Assembly: GCA_039720395.1 (NCBI GenBank)
Contig: CM077820.1
Location: forward strand, 14,965,848-15,029,847
From: Liquidambar formosana
Lineage: Eukaryota; Streptophyta; Magnoliopsida; Saxifragales; Altingiaceae
Length of the DNA: 64,000 bases
Reading direction: 5' to 3'
Of this stretch, positions 34,291-46,546 are shown piece by piece (the stretch's first letter is position 1; each line of letters starts with the position of its first letter). Under the pieces are notes generated by a model. That model did not search any database. It worked only from the letters and a program-made list of their open reading frames with translations, and was not told where the DNA came from. Made by a program: the position numbers and the translations under genes.

Positions 34291-37200
34291 AGGTAACTAG
34301 AATCCACATCTTGCAAGAATGAGGAATCCCCGTGTGTAGCACACAATCTAGAAGGAATGCCCGGTTTGGACCGCTGGGCAAACCCATGTTTCTTGTAGTG
34401 GCATTTGCAATGGAAATAGAAAACCTGCTTCTCCTTAATTAAATGTGCATAGTTCAACCCGTGAGGTTAGCTGAAATGATCAGGGTGTTAGGTATCGATT
34501 CCAAGGTCCCCGTTCAAGTATCATAGGCCACATGCCCAAGGCATAAGCCTTGTGACTTACTTAGCATATGTGTTGAGCATGTGGTATATGTGTTCTTGGA
34601 GGTGTGTGTCCATGGAAGTTTATCGGTTGGCTATGATAGGAGTTGATCTTAACTTATGAGTTCCTTTGCGTCATCCAAACAAAAAAAAAAATGAAGGTGC
34701 ATAGTTCCAAGAACAAGTAAAAGCTGTCATAAGCTTGAAAATCGATCATTCTTCCCAAAACATTTATGAAATTGGGAACCTGTTCATTTAAACTAGTGCA
34801 TATGAATAAACCTGTTCATTTTTTTTTTTTTTTTTTTTTAAAGAATGTAGAAAAGCATTCTAAGGCCATTACTAGAAGTGAATTGTGAGGGTGGCCAACA
34901 AAATGTCTATGGCGCGCTGTGTGTATGTAGATAAATTAAATTGTGTACTCAATTTCTATTATTGAAATAGTATTAAGATTTTGATATGGAAGTGAAAGGG
35001 AGAGGATTTAAATATTAAAAATAAAATGATAAATTACAAGAAACCCCACAATATTTAGCTATTTTTCATATAACCTTCCTAAATAACAAATGAATGCATT
35101 GTCGCCCTTAGGGACTTTACACATTTAGCAATTAATGTTACCATTGTCGTTCATAGAATTAATAGTGGTCATATGGCGTTTTTCATCTAATTCAATTAAT
35201 AACAATTAATTGTGGTACTAATTTTTAATTGCTAATTGCTAACTATTTTTTCTTTAGGAATTTACGTGAAAAATGGACAAAATGTAAGGAAGGTTTCTTG
35301 CAATTTCTCAAAGACAAAATTCCAAATAGTATTATGATCCATACATGTAAATATGAAACATGAGCCCGTATTTTGGAATGTCAAAAATAAATGTCACGTC
35401 TCCAACATGCCAATACTGGAATTCCAAGAATGATATGTGACCTGCCAATACCAATATTAATTCCAAACCCAATTCAATGTGTACAAGCAACACTTCCAAG
35501 GACCCTAGAGTCCACGCAAATTGGACAAAGGTCGTCCACTACCAAGTAATATTGGTGCAAAGACTATGAAAAAAAAAAGAATAAAAAAAAACACACGCAC
35601 ACACATTCCGGCATTAATCATGATCTCACCCCATTCAAGAGATTAGAGATGTTAGAAAATATCAAATTTGAATAAAATTCTTTGTGAAATTTATGCCTCA
35701 GCAAGCACTCAAACGTGAGTGTGTGAGTGTTACCCTTTTCTAAATCATTCTTGCAATATTTTATAACATCTTGTGAGGGTGCCCCATTAAAGCCTATGAC
35801 TGTGTGTATGTAGATAAGTTAATTGGATTGAACACTTATTTCTACATAACAAAAAAAGCAAAAAATAAAAAAATAAACAAAAAGAGATTGCGAACAAACT
35901 TTGTGTATGTAGATAAATTAAATGGCTTACTCAACTTTTATTATTGAAATTCTAATAAGATTTTGATAGGAAGTGTAATTAGAGAAGAGAATAAATATAT
36001 ATAAAAATAAAAAGGCAAGTTTCAAAAAATTCCTAACAAATGAACGTTCATAAAATTTTATTTTTTAATTAAAAAAAGGACTTGAATATTAAAAATAAAA
36101 TGCCAACACAGGCGAACATTTTGGATTAGTGCCCACTACCCAGGTAGATATGATTCATGCCTTTTTTATTTTATTTTATTTTATTTTTTTGCCTCTGCCA
36201 ATGCTGGAATTCCAAGAATGATATGTGACTCACCAATATAAATTCCAGCCCGGATTTGTGAAGGCAACACTTCCAAGGGAACCCTAAAGTTCACGCAAAC
36301 TAGAGAAAGACTTTCAAAAGAAAACACAATTAAAAGACTGAGAATAAAAGTGAGGCACTCACCAAACATGGGTCATCTTGAAACGTGAGGATTGCGGTAT
36401 TGCATTTTCTAAAGTCATGTCAATTGATGTGTTCAAAAGAACACACCAATGACGTGACCGTGTTAGATGTGTCAAGGTTACATTGTAATTATTTTTTCTT
36501 TAGGAGGTTACGTGAAGAAAGACCAAATATTAATTCGTAGGATTTCTTGTAATTTACCCAAGATAAAATTCCAAGAAAGATATATATCCCATACAAGCAA
36601 TTATGTAACTCAAGCAAACATTTTGGAATGTGAATAATATACTGTCACATCTCCAATACACCAATACTGGAATTCCAAGAAATATTCCAAGAATGATTAA
36701 CCTATGGGGAAGAGATCTTTTCCATTTACTAGATGTCTAGTTAAATTTAGATCATTCACACCACATGAGACCCATTAGAACATAAAGAATTCACATGGTA
36801 AAAACGATACAAGTTTCACTTGACTATTCATTGTAATGGAGAGATTCCTTGCTCGTGACTTACCATTTACCAATATTAATTCCAAGCCCCATGTGTGAAA
36901 GCAACACTTCCAAGGACCCCAAAGGACACGCAAAAGGTCGTCCACTACCAACAATGTGAAGACTTTTGGAAAAAAAAGAAACATAAAAAGATTTTGACAT
37001 TAATCTTGAGATAAAAACTTATACGTAACTCTGATACGCCTAGTTAATATGATATTACGAGTCAAATGATAGTAGAACAAAGTAAAAATGTCAAGGTATT
37101 TTTTAACCCCACATTCCCACTTTACTCCATGCACATTGACTAGTGATACCTAGGGATCTTCATGGTTTAGGTTAAAACTGAGAACAAGACCGAATCGAAT

Positions 37201-37484
37201 CAAACCGGTCGGTTTGGTTCGGGTGTTTTTCCATTTGGTTTGGTTTTGATTTATATGTTAAAAAAACCAAACCAAACTGGAAAAAAAAAAAAAAAAAAAA
37301 AAAAAAAAGAAAAAAGAAAAAAGAAAAAAGAAATAATTATATTATAATATTATATATTAAACTTCAATATGTAAATTTCCTATTACTTGGATTGACAAAT
37401 GTTAATATGTTTCCATTTTGATACAATGTTTAATATTTGTTTTAGTTGACAATGTTTAATGATATTATTAAATCCATTTTTGTT
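34291..37484. other. Intergenic DNA with a degenerate internal triplication
   Basis: No gene is supported. Stretches at about 35380-35570, 36190-36310 and 36650-36970 share ordered landmarks (TGGAATTCCAAGAATGATAT, AAGCAACACTTCCAAGG, GGTCGTCCACTACCAA), pointing to an old triplication. Around 37180-37330 there is a GGTTTGGTT-rich piece followed by a long A-rich tract, resembling a retroposon tail. Confidence 0.6.
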
Positions 37485-38365
37485 GGAAGGCTAAGATTGG
37501 TTGGGCATGAAATGGTTGTCTCCAATTTCAACTCTCTCCATGTGTCACTCATCGCACGATAATTTCATGGTGCATTTAAAGTGACTAAATGCACCAAATC
37601 CACTTCCTAACGTCAACGGCTCTTGGCTTGTTTTTGTTGATATTTCTACCCTGAAAGAATATCTCTTTATCTCTTTTTTTTTCTTTGCTATATTAGCCTC
37701 ATTCTTTGGCCAAAATAATATAACTTGTCTTGATGGCAACTCTTCAGGAGCACGGAATATTTCCTTGGGACTAGTAAGTCGCAAAATATGGAAACAAATT
37801 CACATTTAGATGGGTTTTTAAATAGTAACAATTTTGCCAAAAACTTAGGTTGATGAGATGAGTTTTAATCACTTGATTTGCATAATACATTATTCTAAAA
37901 ATTACATCAAAAAAATCAAATTAATGCGTGAAACCCATCAATTAATGAATGCTAAATCAAATTAATGCGCAAAACCCATTGGTCAATGGATGCTGATCAT
38001 TTCTTGCAGCTGATGCAGCAGAATTCTATGGTCACTTAGCCAAACTTGACTTGTGCTCACACACTTTGACCAAGATTTTGTGTGATAAAAATCAATTGAA
38101 TGATCAAGGTAGCACTGGCACAGCAACCAATGGCCATCCCCTGAAAATGTTTAATCAGTAAATTAAGATGAAAAATACTTCTTGTATTTTTTATGCCCAA
38201 ATAAATTGGACTCTAAAGTCCTCCAATACTAGTGGTACAAACTACAAAGACTTGGGGGTGCCACAAAAAACAAAAGACTCCAGACTTTTTTGGAATAGCT
38301 AGTCTACGGCGTTTGGCTTTTCTTGATGATATTTCTACCCTGGAGAATCTCCCCTTATCTCCTCT

Positions 38366-38399
<34 letters not shown>

Positions 38400-38542
38400 T
38401 GGTACAATCCTCTTGTCCCTATTACTTTCTCTCCTGCTATCTAAGCCTCATAGTTTTGCTAAAATATGGTTGGTTACATGCATGTCTTGATGGCATGAAA
38501 TTCTCTAGAACCAAGGAATACTTCATTGAAAATGACAATTTG

Positions 38543-38657
38543 TAAGTCACTAGGGTTAGCCTAGTGGCCAGTGAGGCAGGGTAGAGTAACAGGTAGGATT
38601 CTGATAGGTTAGGGGTTCGAACCCCTCCTAGTGTACCCAAAAAAAAAAAAAAAAAAA
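38543..38657 (+). mobile_element. SINE in array unit 1
   Basis: Same element and same flanking TGACAATTTG duplication (38533-38542 and 38658-38667) as at 33015; carried along by duplication. Confidence 0.85.
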
Positions 38658-39745
38658 TGACAATTTGTGCACCGCTTAATTGTTACTGGGAGTTTGCATG
38701 AATATTTTCTCGAAACCAAACTTGGACCAAGGAAAGGTCGGATTGTCTTGTTGATGATCATGGTTTTGTGTTTAATTTTGATGACAAACTTTTACTATCC
38801 AAAAAAAAGATAAATTAATGACTGATTTTATAATACTCCGTTTATATATGTTGCCTTCTTATGTTTCGTAACTCATGTTCACATTTTAATAAAGGACTAT
38901 GGAAATTCCATGCCCACATATCAAGCACTCAAATGTTTAGGATGCCTTTAAAATAATGAAGTTCGTTTCAAATTGAATTTTTTTTTTTTAAAGAAAAATA
39001 TTTTCTTTTCTTAGGCTTGGTCCCTGCTATTTTGCCTATATATGTTGAAGCAACTTTGATGTTACGAAAATAACTTTGGCACCTAAATACATACGACAAA
39101 TTAAAGTGTCGAAATTTCTCACTTTGGTTTGTCCAATTATTACTTGCCCTGTACCTCGAAATATCCTTAGTCTAGAAAATACGTTGCATTAATCATGATT
39201 CATGAGCATGACCAACCATCGAATATATATGGTCATCTTCAATTCCAGTGTCTACCCGTAAGGATTGGGGCATTGCATTTTGATGTGATAAAAATCAATT
39301 GAATGATCAAGGTAGCACTGGCACAGCAACCAATGGCCATCCCCTGAAAATGTTTAATCAGTAAATTAAGATGAAAAATACTTCTTGTATTTTTTATTCC
39401 CAAATAAATTGGACTCTAAAGTCCTCCAATACTAGTGGTACAAACTACAAAGACTTGGGGGTGCCACAAAAAACAAAAGACTCCAGACTTTTTTGGAATA
39501 GCTAGTCTACGGCGTTTGGCTTTTCTTGATGATATTTCTACCCTGGAGAATCTCCCCTTATCTCCTCTCTTTTTTTTTTTTTTTCTTTTTTTTTTTTTTT
39601 GTGGGTACAATCCTCTTGTCCGTATTACTTTCTCTCCTGCTATCTAAGCCTCATAGTTTTGCTAAAATATGGTTGGTTACATGCATGTCTTGATGGCATG
39701 AAATTCTCTAGAACCAAGGAATACTTCATTGAAAATGACAATTTG

Positions 39746-39861
39746 TAAGTCACTAGGGTTAGCCTAGTGGCCAGTGAGGCAGGGTAGAGTAACAGGTAGG
39801 ATTCTGATAGGTTAGGGGTTCGAACCCCTCCTAATGTACCCAAAAAAAAAAAAAAAAAAAA
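39746..39861 (+). mobile_element. SINE in array unit 2
   Basis: Flanking repeats at 39736-39745 and 39862-39871. Has the CCTAATGTACCC variant shared with units 3 and 4. Confidence 0.85.
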
Positions 39862-40949
39862 TGACAATTTGTGCACCGCTTAATTGTTACTGGGAGTTTG
39901 CATGAATATTTTCTCGAAACCAAACTTGGACCAAGGAAAGGTCGGATTGTCTTGTTGATGATCATGGTTTTGTGTTTAATTTTGATGACAAACTTTTACT
40001 ATCCAAAAAAAAGATAAATTAATGACTGATTTTATAATACTCCGTTTATATATGTTGCCTTCTTATGTTTCGTAACTCATGTTCACATTTTAATAAAGGA
40101 CTATGGAAATTCCATGCCCACATATCAAGCACTCAAATGTTTAGGATGCCTTTAAAATAATGAAGTTCGTTTCAAATTGAATTTTTTTTTTTTAAAGAAA
40201 AATATTTTCTTTTCTTAGGCTTGGTCCCTGCTATTTTGCCTATATATGTTGAAGCAACTTTGATGTTACGAAAATAACTTTGGCACCTAAATACATACGA
40301 CAGATTAAAGTGTCGAAATTTCTCACTTTGGTTTGTCCAATTATTACTTGCCCTGTACCTCGAAATATCCTTAGTCTAGAAAATACGTTGCATTAATCAT
40401 GATTCATGAGCATGACCAACCATCGAATATATATGGTCATCTTCAATTCCAGTGTCTACCCGTAAGGATTGGGGCATTGCATTTTGATGTGATAAAAATC
40501 AATTGAATGATCAAGGTAGCACTGGCACAGCAACCAATGGCCATCCCCTGAAAATGTTTAATCAGTAAATTAAGATGAAAAATACTTCTTGTATTTTTTA
40601 TTCCCAAATAAATTGGACTCTAAAGTCCTCCAATACTAGTGGTACAAACTACAAAGACTTGGGGGTGCCACAAAAAACAAAAGACTCCAGACTTTTTTGG
40701 AATAGCTAGTCTACGGCGTTTGGCTTTTCTTGATGATATTTCTACCCTGGAGAATCTCCCCTTATCTCCTCTCTTTTTTTTTTTTTTCTTTTTTTTTTTT
40801 TTTTGTGGGTACAATCCTCTTGTCCGTATTACTTTCTCTCCTGCTATCTAAGCCTCATAGTTTTGCTAAAATATGGTTGGTTACATGCATGTCTTGATGG
40901 CATGAAATTCTCTAGAACCAAGGAATACTTCATTGAAAATGACAATTTG

Positions 40950-41065
40950 TAAGTCACTAGGGTTAGCCTAGTGGCCAGTGAGGCAGGGTAGAGTAACAGG
41001 TAGGATTCTGATAGGTTAGGGGTTCGAACCCCTCCTAATGTACCCAAAAAAAAAAAAAAAAAAAA
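40950..41065 (+). mobile_element. SINE in array unit 3
   Basis: Flanking repeats at 40940-40949 and 41066-41075; near-identical to unit 2. Confidence 0.85.
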
Positions 41066-42152
41066 TGACAATTTGTGCACCGCTTAATTGTTACTGGGAG
41101 TTTGCATGAATATTTTCTCGAAACCAAACTTGGACCAAGGAAAGGTCGGATTGTCTTGTTGATGATCATGGTTTTGTGTTTAATTTTGATGACAAACTTT
41201 TACTATCCAAAAAAAAGATAAATTAATGACTGATTTTATAATACTCCGTTTATATATGTTGCCTTCTTATGTTTCGTAACTCATGTTCACATTTTAATAA
41301 AGGACTATGGAAATTCCATGCCCACATATCAAGCACTCAAATGTTTAGGATGCCTTTAAAATAATGAAGTTCGTTTCAAATTGAATTTTTTTTTTTTAAA
41401 GAAAAATATTTTCTTTTCTTAGGCTTGGTCCCTGCTATTTTGCCTATATATGTTGAAGCAACTTTGATGTTACGAAAATAACTTTGGCACCTAAATACAT
41501 ACGACAGATTAAAGTGTCGAAATTTCTCACTTTGGTTTGTCCAATTATTACTTGCCCTGTACCTCGAAATATCCTTAGTCTAGAAAATACGTTGCATTAA
41601 TCATGATTCATGAGCATGACCAACCATCGAATATATATGGTCATCTTCAATTCCAGTGTCTACCCGTAAGGATTGGGGCATTGCATTTTGATGTGATAAA
41701 AATCAATTGAATGATCAAGGTAGCACTGGCACAGCAACCAATGGCCATCCCCTGAAAATGTTTAATCAGTAAATTAAGATGAAAAATACTTCTTGTATTT
41801 TTTATTCCCAAATAAATTGGACTCTAAAGTCCTCCAATACTAGTGGTACAAACTACAAAGACTTGGGGGTGCCACAAAAAACAAAAGACTCCAGACTTTT
41901 TTGGAATAGCTAGTCTACGGCGTTTGGCTTTTCTTGATGATATTTCTACCCGGGAGAATCTCCCCTTATCTCCTCTCTTTTTTTTTTTTTCTTTTTTTTT
42001 TTTTTTTGTGGGTACAATCCTCTTGTCCGTATTACTTTCTCTCCTGCTATCTAAGCCTCATAGTTTTGCTAAAATATGGTTGGTTACATGCATGTCTTGA
42101 TGGCATGAAATTCTCTAGAACCAAGGAATACTTCATTGAAAATGACAATTTG

Positions 42153-42268
42153 TAAGTCACTAGGGTTAGCCTAGTGGCCAGTGAGGCAGGGTAGAGTAAC
42201 AGGTAGGATTCTGATAGGTTAGGGGTTCGAACCCCTCCTAATGTACCCAAAAAAAAAAAAAAAAAAAA
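42153..42268 (+). mobile_element. SINE in array unit 4
   Basis: Flanking repeats at 42143-42152 and 42269-42278; near-identical to units 2 and 3. Confidence 0.85.
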
Positions 42269-43445
42269 TGACAATTTGTGCACCGCTTAATTGTTACTGG
42301 GAGTTTGCATGAATATTTTCTCGAAACCAAACTTGGACCAAGGAAAGGTCGGATTGTCTTGTTGATGATCATGGTTTTGTGTTTAATTTTGATGACAAAC
42401 TTTTACTATCCAAAAAAAAGATAAATTAATGACTGATTTTATAATACTCCGTTTATATATGTTGCCTTCTTATGTTTCGTAACTCATGTTCACATTTTAA
42501 TAAAGGACTATGGAAATTCCATGCCCACATATCAAGCACTCAAATGTTTAGGATGCCTTTAAAATAATGAAGTTCGTTTCAAATTGAATTTTTTTTTTTA
42601 AAGAAAAATATTTTCTTTTCTTAGGCTTGGTCCCTGCTATTTTGCCTATATATGTTGAAGCAACTTTGATGTTACGAAAATAACTTTGGCACCTAAATAC
42701 ATACGACAGATTAAAGTGTCGAAATTTCTCACTTTGGTTTGTCCAATTATTACTTGCCCTGTACCTCGAAATATCCTTAGTCTAGAAAATACGTTGCATT
42801 AATCATGATTCATGAGCATGACCAACCATCGAATATATATGGTCATCTTCAATTCCAGTGTCTACCCGTAAGGATTGGGGCATTGCATTTTGATGAAGTC
42901 AATCAATAAATGTGTCTGAAAAGACACATCAATGTCACAAAACGTATTGGATATGGCAATATAGAATTGTCCCAATGCATAATTTCTGTCACAAACTTTT
43001 CTCACACGGTATGTGACATCTCCCCTTGTTGGTCCCCATTAGCAGCCTAATTTTTCTGATTTGCATACTACCTTTTTTTTTGTGATAATCTAAAACAAAA
43101 TCAATTGTAGCTGATTTGGCAAATTTTTATGCTCGATCTCTTGGCCAAACTCGAGCAATGTTCACATCCTTGAGGTGGCAAAGTTTGGTTCTCTAGTGAC
43201 ATGTGCCATTAAATGATCCCAACAGCACTGTAGTCCCCTGAACTTCAAATTATCAACTTATTGATCATTATACCTTATTCTTAATTAAAAATCACTTCTT
43301 AACCATTGAGAATTAAAGCATCTAAATATAATCTTTCTCAAACCAACTATGAATTGGTTAATTTGGAAAACAAATGGTATCAAAGGAGTAAATCTAGCAT
43401 GATCCAGTATCCAATATCCTCAAAATAGGCTCATAAAACATTTAC

Positions 43446-43590
43446 GGCTCGTTTGTTTGGCTAGAATCGGAGGGAATAAATTAGAATGGAATGGAATGAG
43501 AATTCAATGGTTTGCTATCGTGATGAGAGAGAGGAGAGCATAACATTCCATTATGATTCTTCTCGATTCCAGCTAAACAAACGAAACCTT
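43446..43590. mobile_element. Foldback MITE of about 145 bp, copy 2
   Basis: Counterpart of 34144-34290 within the duplicated segment. Confidence 0.75.
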
Positions 43591-44136
43591 AAGGTAATTA
43601 TAATCCACATCTTGCTAGAATGAGGAATCCCTGCGTGTGGCACACAATCTAGAAGGAATGCCCGGTTTGGACCGCTGGGCAAACCCATGTTTCTTGTAGT
43701 GGCATTTGCAATGGAAATAGAAAACCTGCTTTTCCTTAATTAAATGTGCATAGTTCATCCCGTGAGGTTAGCTCAAATGATTAGGGTGTTAGGTATCGAT
43801 TCCGAGATTCCTGATCAAGTATCATAGGCCACATGCACAAAGCAAAAGCCTTATCGCTTACTTGGCATATGTGTTGACCATGCGGTACATGTGTCCTTGG
43901 AGGTGTGTGTGTCCATGGAAGTTTACCGGTTGGCTATGATAGCAGTTGATCTTAGCTTATGAGTTCGTCCACGTCATAAAAAAAAAAAAAAAAAAAAAAA
44001 AATGAAGGTCCATAGTTCCAAGAACAAGTAAAAGCTGTCATAAGCTTGAAAATCCATCATTCTTCCCAAAACATTTATGAAATTGGGAAGCTGTTCATTT
44101 AAACTTGTGCATATGAATAAATCCATTCATGTCAAG

Positions 44137-45712
44137 GGTATCACATTGGCATCATGTTCACATCGTTTAATCACACACACATGCATAATTCCATCTTACA
44201 TCCACAATCTCAAATATGAATTACATCACTGAGAAGAAGCACATGCCCAAAATAAAGAGTTCAACATAATCCAAAATCCAACATGATAACCATATATCCA
44301 ACCTAATACAATAATGCATCTCATACAATCACTAATAGTTCAACACAATGACAACATTCATCATATTACTAAGCATCTCAAAAAGCCATCATCATCGCTC
44401 GGGTGATGCCACGTCCCTCGTTGAATCTGCAAAGAGAGAAGGATAAGCCATCAGCCCATCACCTAGTATGAAACATTTTTCTAGATAGTACACCAAGGTT
44501 TCAAAAAAAGAACATTTTAATAGCTAGAATATACTCTAATCAATATAAAAAATGAAAATAAGCAATAATTGATTTTCAAATCATGTAACGCTCACATTAA
44601 AACAAGTTAAGGTCCAATGCCGGCCAATTCCAGTTTCCATAAAGCCATAGCCATGTCCAAAATCATCTCTAATTTACTCAGTTTATTTGAATGCCATATA
44701 TAACTTGTGGGGCAGACTTTCCATTTTGCTCAGTATCAACTGTCAAAACCGGCCTCTCCAACAAATGTGCTCCGCACAGGAATAGGGAGGCTCGCCCTAG
44801 AAATTCTGGGAGTACGCACTTACCCTAGGATCATGGAGGGGGAAACACGTACCAACCCTAGGCCAATCTTAAAAATGGGCGGGCTTTGGCGTGGGATTTG
44901 TAGCCCAGCCTAGCCCAAGGTTTAGCCTGAAGTTAGCCCATTTTATAATAATAATATACTATTATCATATGACTATATGAGTTATATTATCGCTAGATTC
45001 ACATGAGATTAAAAATAATTAAATAAAGTTTACAAATGCTACAAACTAATAAAAAAACACACTCAACAATTATATTTATGTCTTCCTTTTTTTTTGCCCC
45101 CTCAATTAATATAATGAATATATTTTAGCAAATGATTCATTTACAAATGTCTTATTATATATAATAAAAGATATTAAATCGTATAAACATTAATATTATG
45201 TTTGCAAATGTCTTTATAAATTATAAACATTTTACGCATTAAAATTTTAAAGAGTTAAAGTGTTATTTAATAAAGAAATCATAAATAAGAAATTAGCCCA
45301 AATTAGACTCATCTCGAGACCTGACATAAGTCTGAAGTATGTCTTAAGCCCAAGAGTAGGCTTGGGCTTAGGTGTTTTTTTCTTTAACCCAGTCTGAGCC
45401 CAGCCCAATTAATACAAAAGCCCAACTAAGTCCAACTCAAGCCCAGTCCAACCAGCATGAAGAACAGTCCAGCCCAGCCCAGCCCATTTTACACCCGACT
45501 TAAAACCAATGAAGTCCATAAATATCCATTTGAATTTCCTCTGACCCCAAAACCATAATATCCATTATTGTAGTCTCATGTGAATCTAGCGATGTTCTTT
45601 CAACACCATTTCCACAATTTAATCATAATATCCAAAAGCAAAAAACAATTTCACGTGCTTTAAAAAATTCTATATATTCATCATATGCATATGGTGCATA
45701 AATCAACTTAAT
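44137..45712 (+). repeat. Dispersed intergenic block, copy 3
   Basis: Diverged copy of 26221-27235, interrupted by a TIR element at about 44868-45498. Landmarks include CATGCCCAAAAT and AATCCAAAATCCAACATGAT, and near the end TGGTGCATAAATCAA. Confidence 0.7.
44868..45498. mobile_element. TIR element rich in GCCCA repeats
   Basis: Left end TTAAAAATGGGCGGGCTTTG; right end AGCCCATTTTACACCCGACTT is its approximate inverse. The sub-terminal parts are GCCCAGCC-rich on both sides and the interior is very AT-rich. The homologous place in copy 2 (about 26.90-26.93 kb) has no insert. No transposase. Confidence 0.6.
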
Positions 45713-46546
45713 TTTTTCTACATCAGTCTTTGGAGGAACAATTGGTGAGCTTTTTTCTACATCAACTTAATTTTTTAATATTTTCTGCTCATTGTGCTGA
45801 GGAAGCACATTGGGTATGTATCAAAGCTGTATATTTTTGTGTGGGGTTACCTTTACCTGAGATCAGGGGTGCCCTAATGAAAGGAACACCATACAGCAAC
45901 CATCATTTAATGGTCGCCAACGGTTAGACGAACAACGTAGATCATAAATAAACCCCTACCCACTGGTCAGCCAACAGCAAGGCATCCTATGACCTTAATG
46001 CCCCGCTTGGTTACAAGCCTAAGCAACTAGGCAAGGCCGACAGCTAGCAAAGCATCCAATTACCTTAAGCCTACGCGGCTACGCAGCTAGGCTTTCCTTT
46101 TAGTTGGTTTCTGCTCAGCACCTTGCTGGGTACTGAACCTTCTATATTTTTTGAGGGAGTGGTTTTATGGGAATGTTTGATTGCATGGGTGGTTGTTTTG
46201 GGTTGGGTTTTCCTCTGTTTTGGGGGGGATTTTCTGCTGCTGGTTGCATCTCATTATCTTTCTTCAATAATAAAGTTTTTCTTTTTGCTGATAAAAAAAC
46301 AAAAAGTTGTATAATTACAATAAGAAACAATACATCCACAATAATATAATTTCTTTGCCATCTGTTCCATCAGGAATTCATCGTAGCTTAAACGTGAACA
46401 AACGTAAAACTTCAAAAGAAAGTGGGATTACTGGCTACATCGTACGAAGTAAAACAACTCGGAAAAAGTTCACAACTTACTCAATTGAAAGAGAGAGTTT
46501 ACAGTTAATTTTATTGCTACACACATACCTGGTCACTGATGTTCTT
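45713..46546. other. Intergenic DNA with a LINE-type 3' tail
   Basis: About 46130-46300 reads like a LINE 3' end on the plus strand, ending TTTTTGCTGATAAAAAAAC, the same kind of tail joint as at 24360-24376. No gene is supported in the rest. Confidence 0.5.

Larger units (their letters stand above)
31827..34830. repeat. Duplicated intergenic segment, left copy
   Basis: Collinear with about 37485-44120, apart from the tandem array in the right copy and a foldback element at 32444-32744 in this one. Contains one SINE copy (33015-33134) and a MITE (34144-34290). No coding sequence. Confidence 0.8.
38082..42893 (+). repeat. Tandem array of four units of about 1204 bp
   Basis: Units at about 38082-39283, 39284-40487, 40488-41691 and 41692-42893. 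Each runs from TGATAAAAATCAATTGAATG to GGGGCATTGCATTTTGATG. Each holds a T tract of about 29 nt, a SINE with poly(A), and module DNA. Units 2-4 are almost identical; unit 1 differs at several shared positions (for example TTTATGCCC versus TTTATTCCC, and CCTAGTGTACCC versus CCTAATGTACCC). No long open frame is maintained; short frames recurring in each unit include the T tract and look non-coding. Confidence 0.95.
37485..44120. repeat. Duplicated intergenic segment, right copy with tandem expansion
   Basis: Partner of 31827-34830. Its left boundary falls inside the foldback MITE, so only the loop and right arm are present. Internally the stretch has been amplified into four units (38082-42893). 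Confidence 0.8.

Noticed and set aside
38213..42100. Short frames repeated in every 1.2-kb unit, on both strands
   Set aside because: They recur only because the units are copies. They span T tracts or the SINE, tract length shifts their frames, and nothing in them looks like a conserved protein.
42047..42283. Minus-strand frame reading GGVRTPNLSESYLLLYPASL, seen in each array unit
   Set aside because: It is the antisense of the SINE and its poly(A) tail, not a gene.
38082..42893. CRISPR-like or satellite-centromere array
   Set aside because: Units are 1.2 kb, contain dispersed elements, number only four, and lie in a plant gene cluster; there are no short direct repeats with unique spacers.
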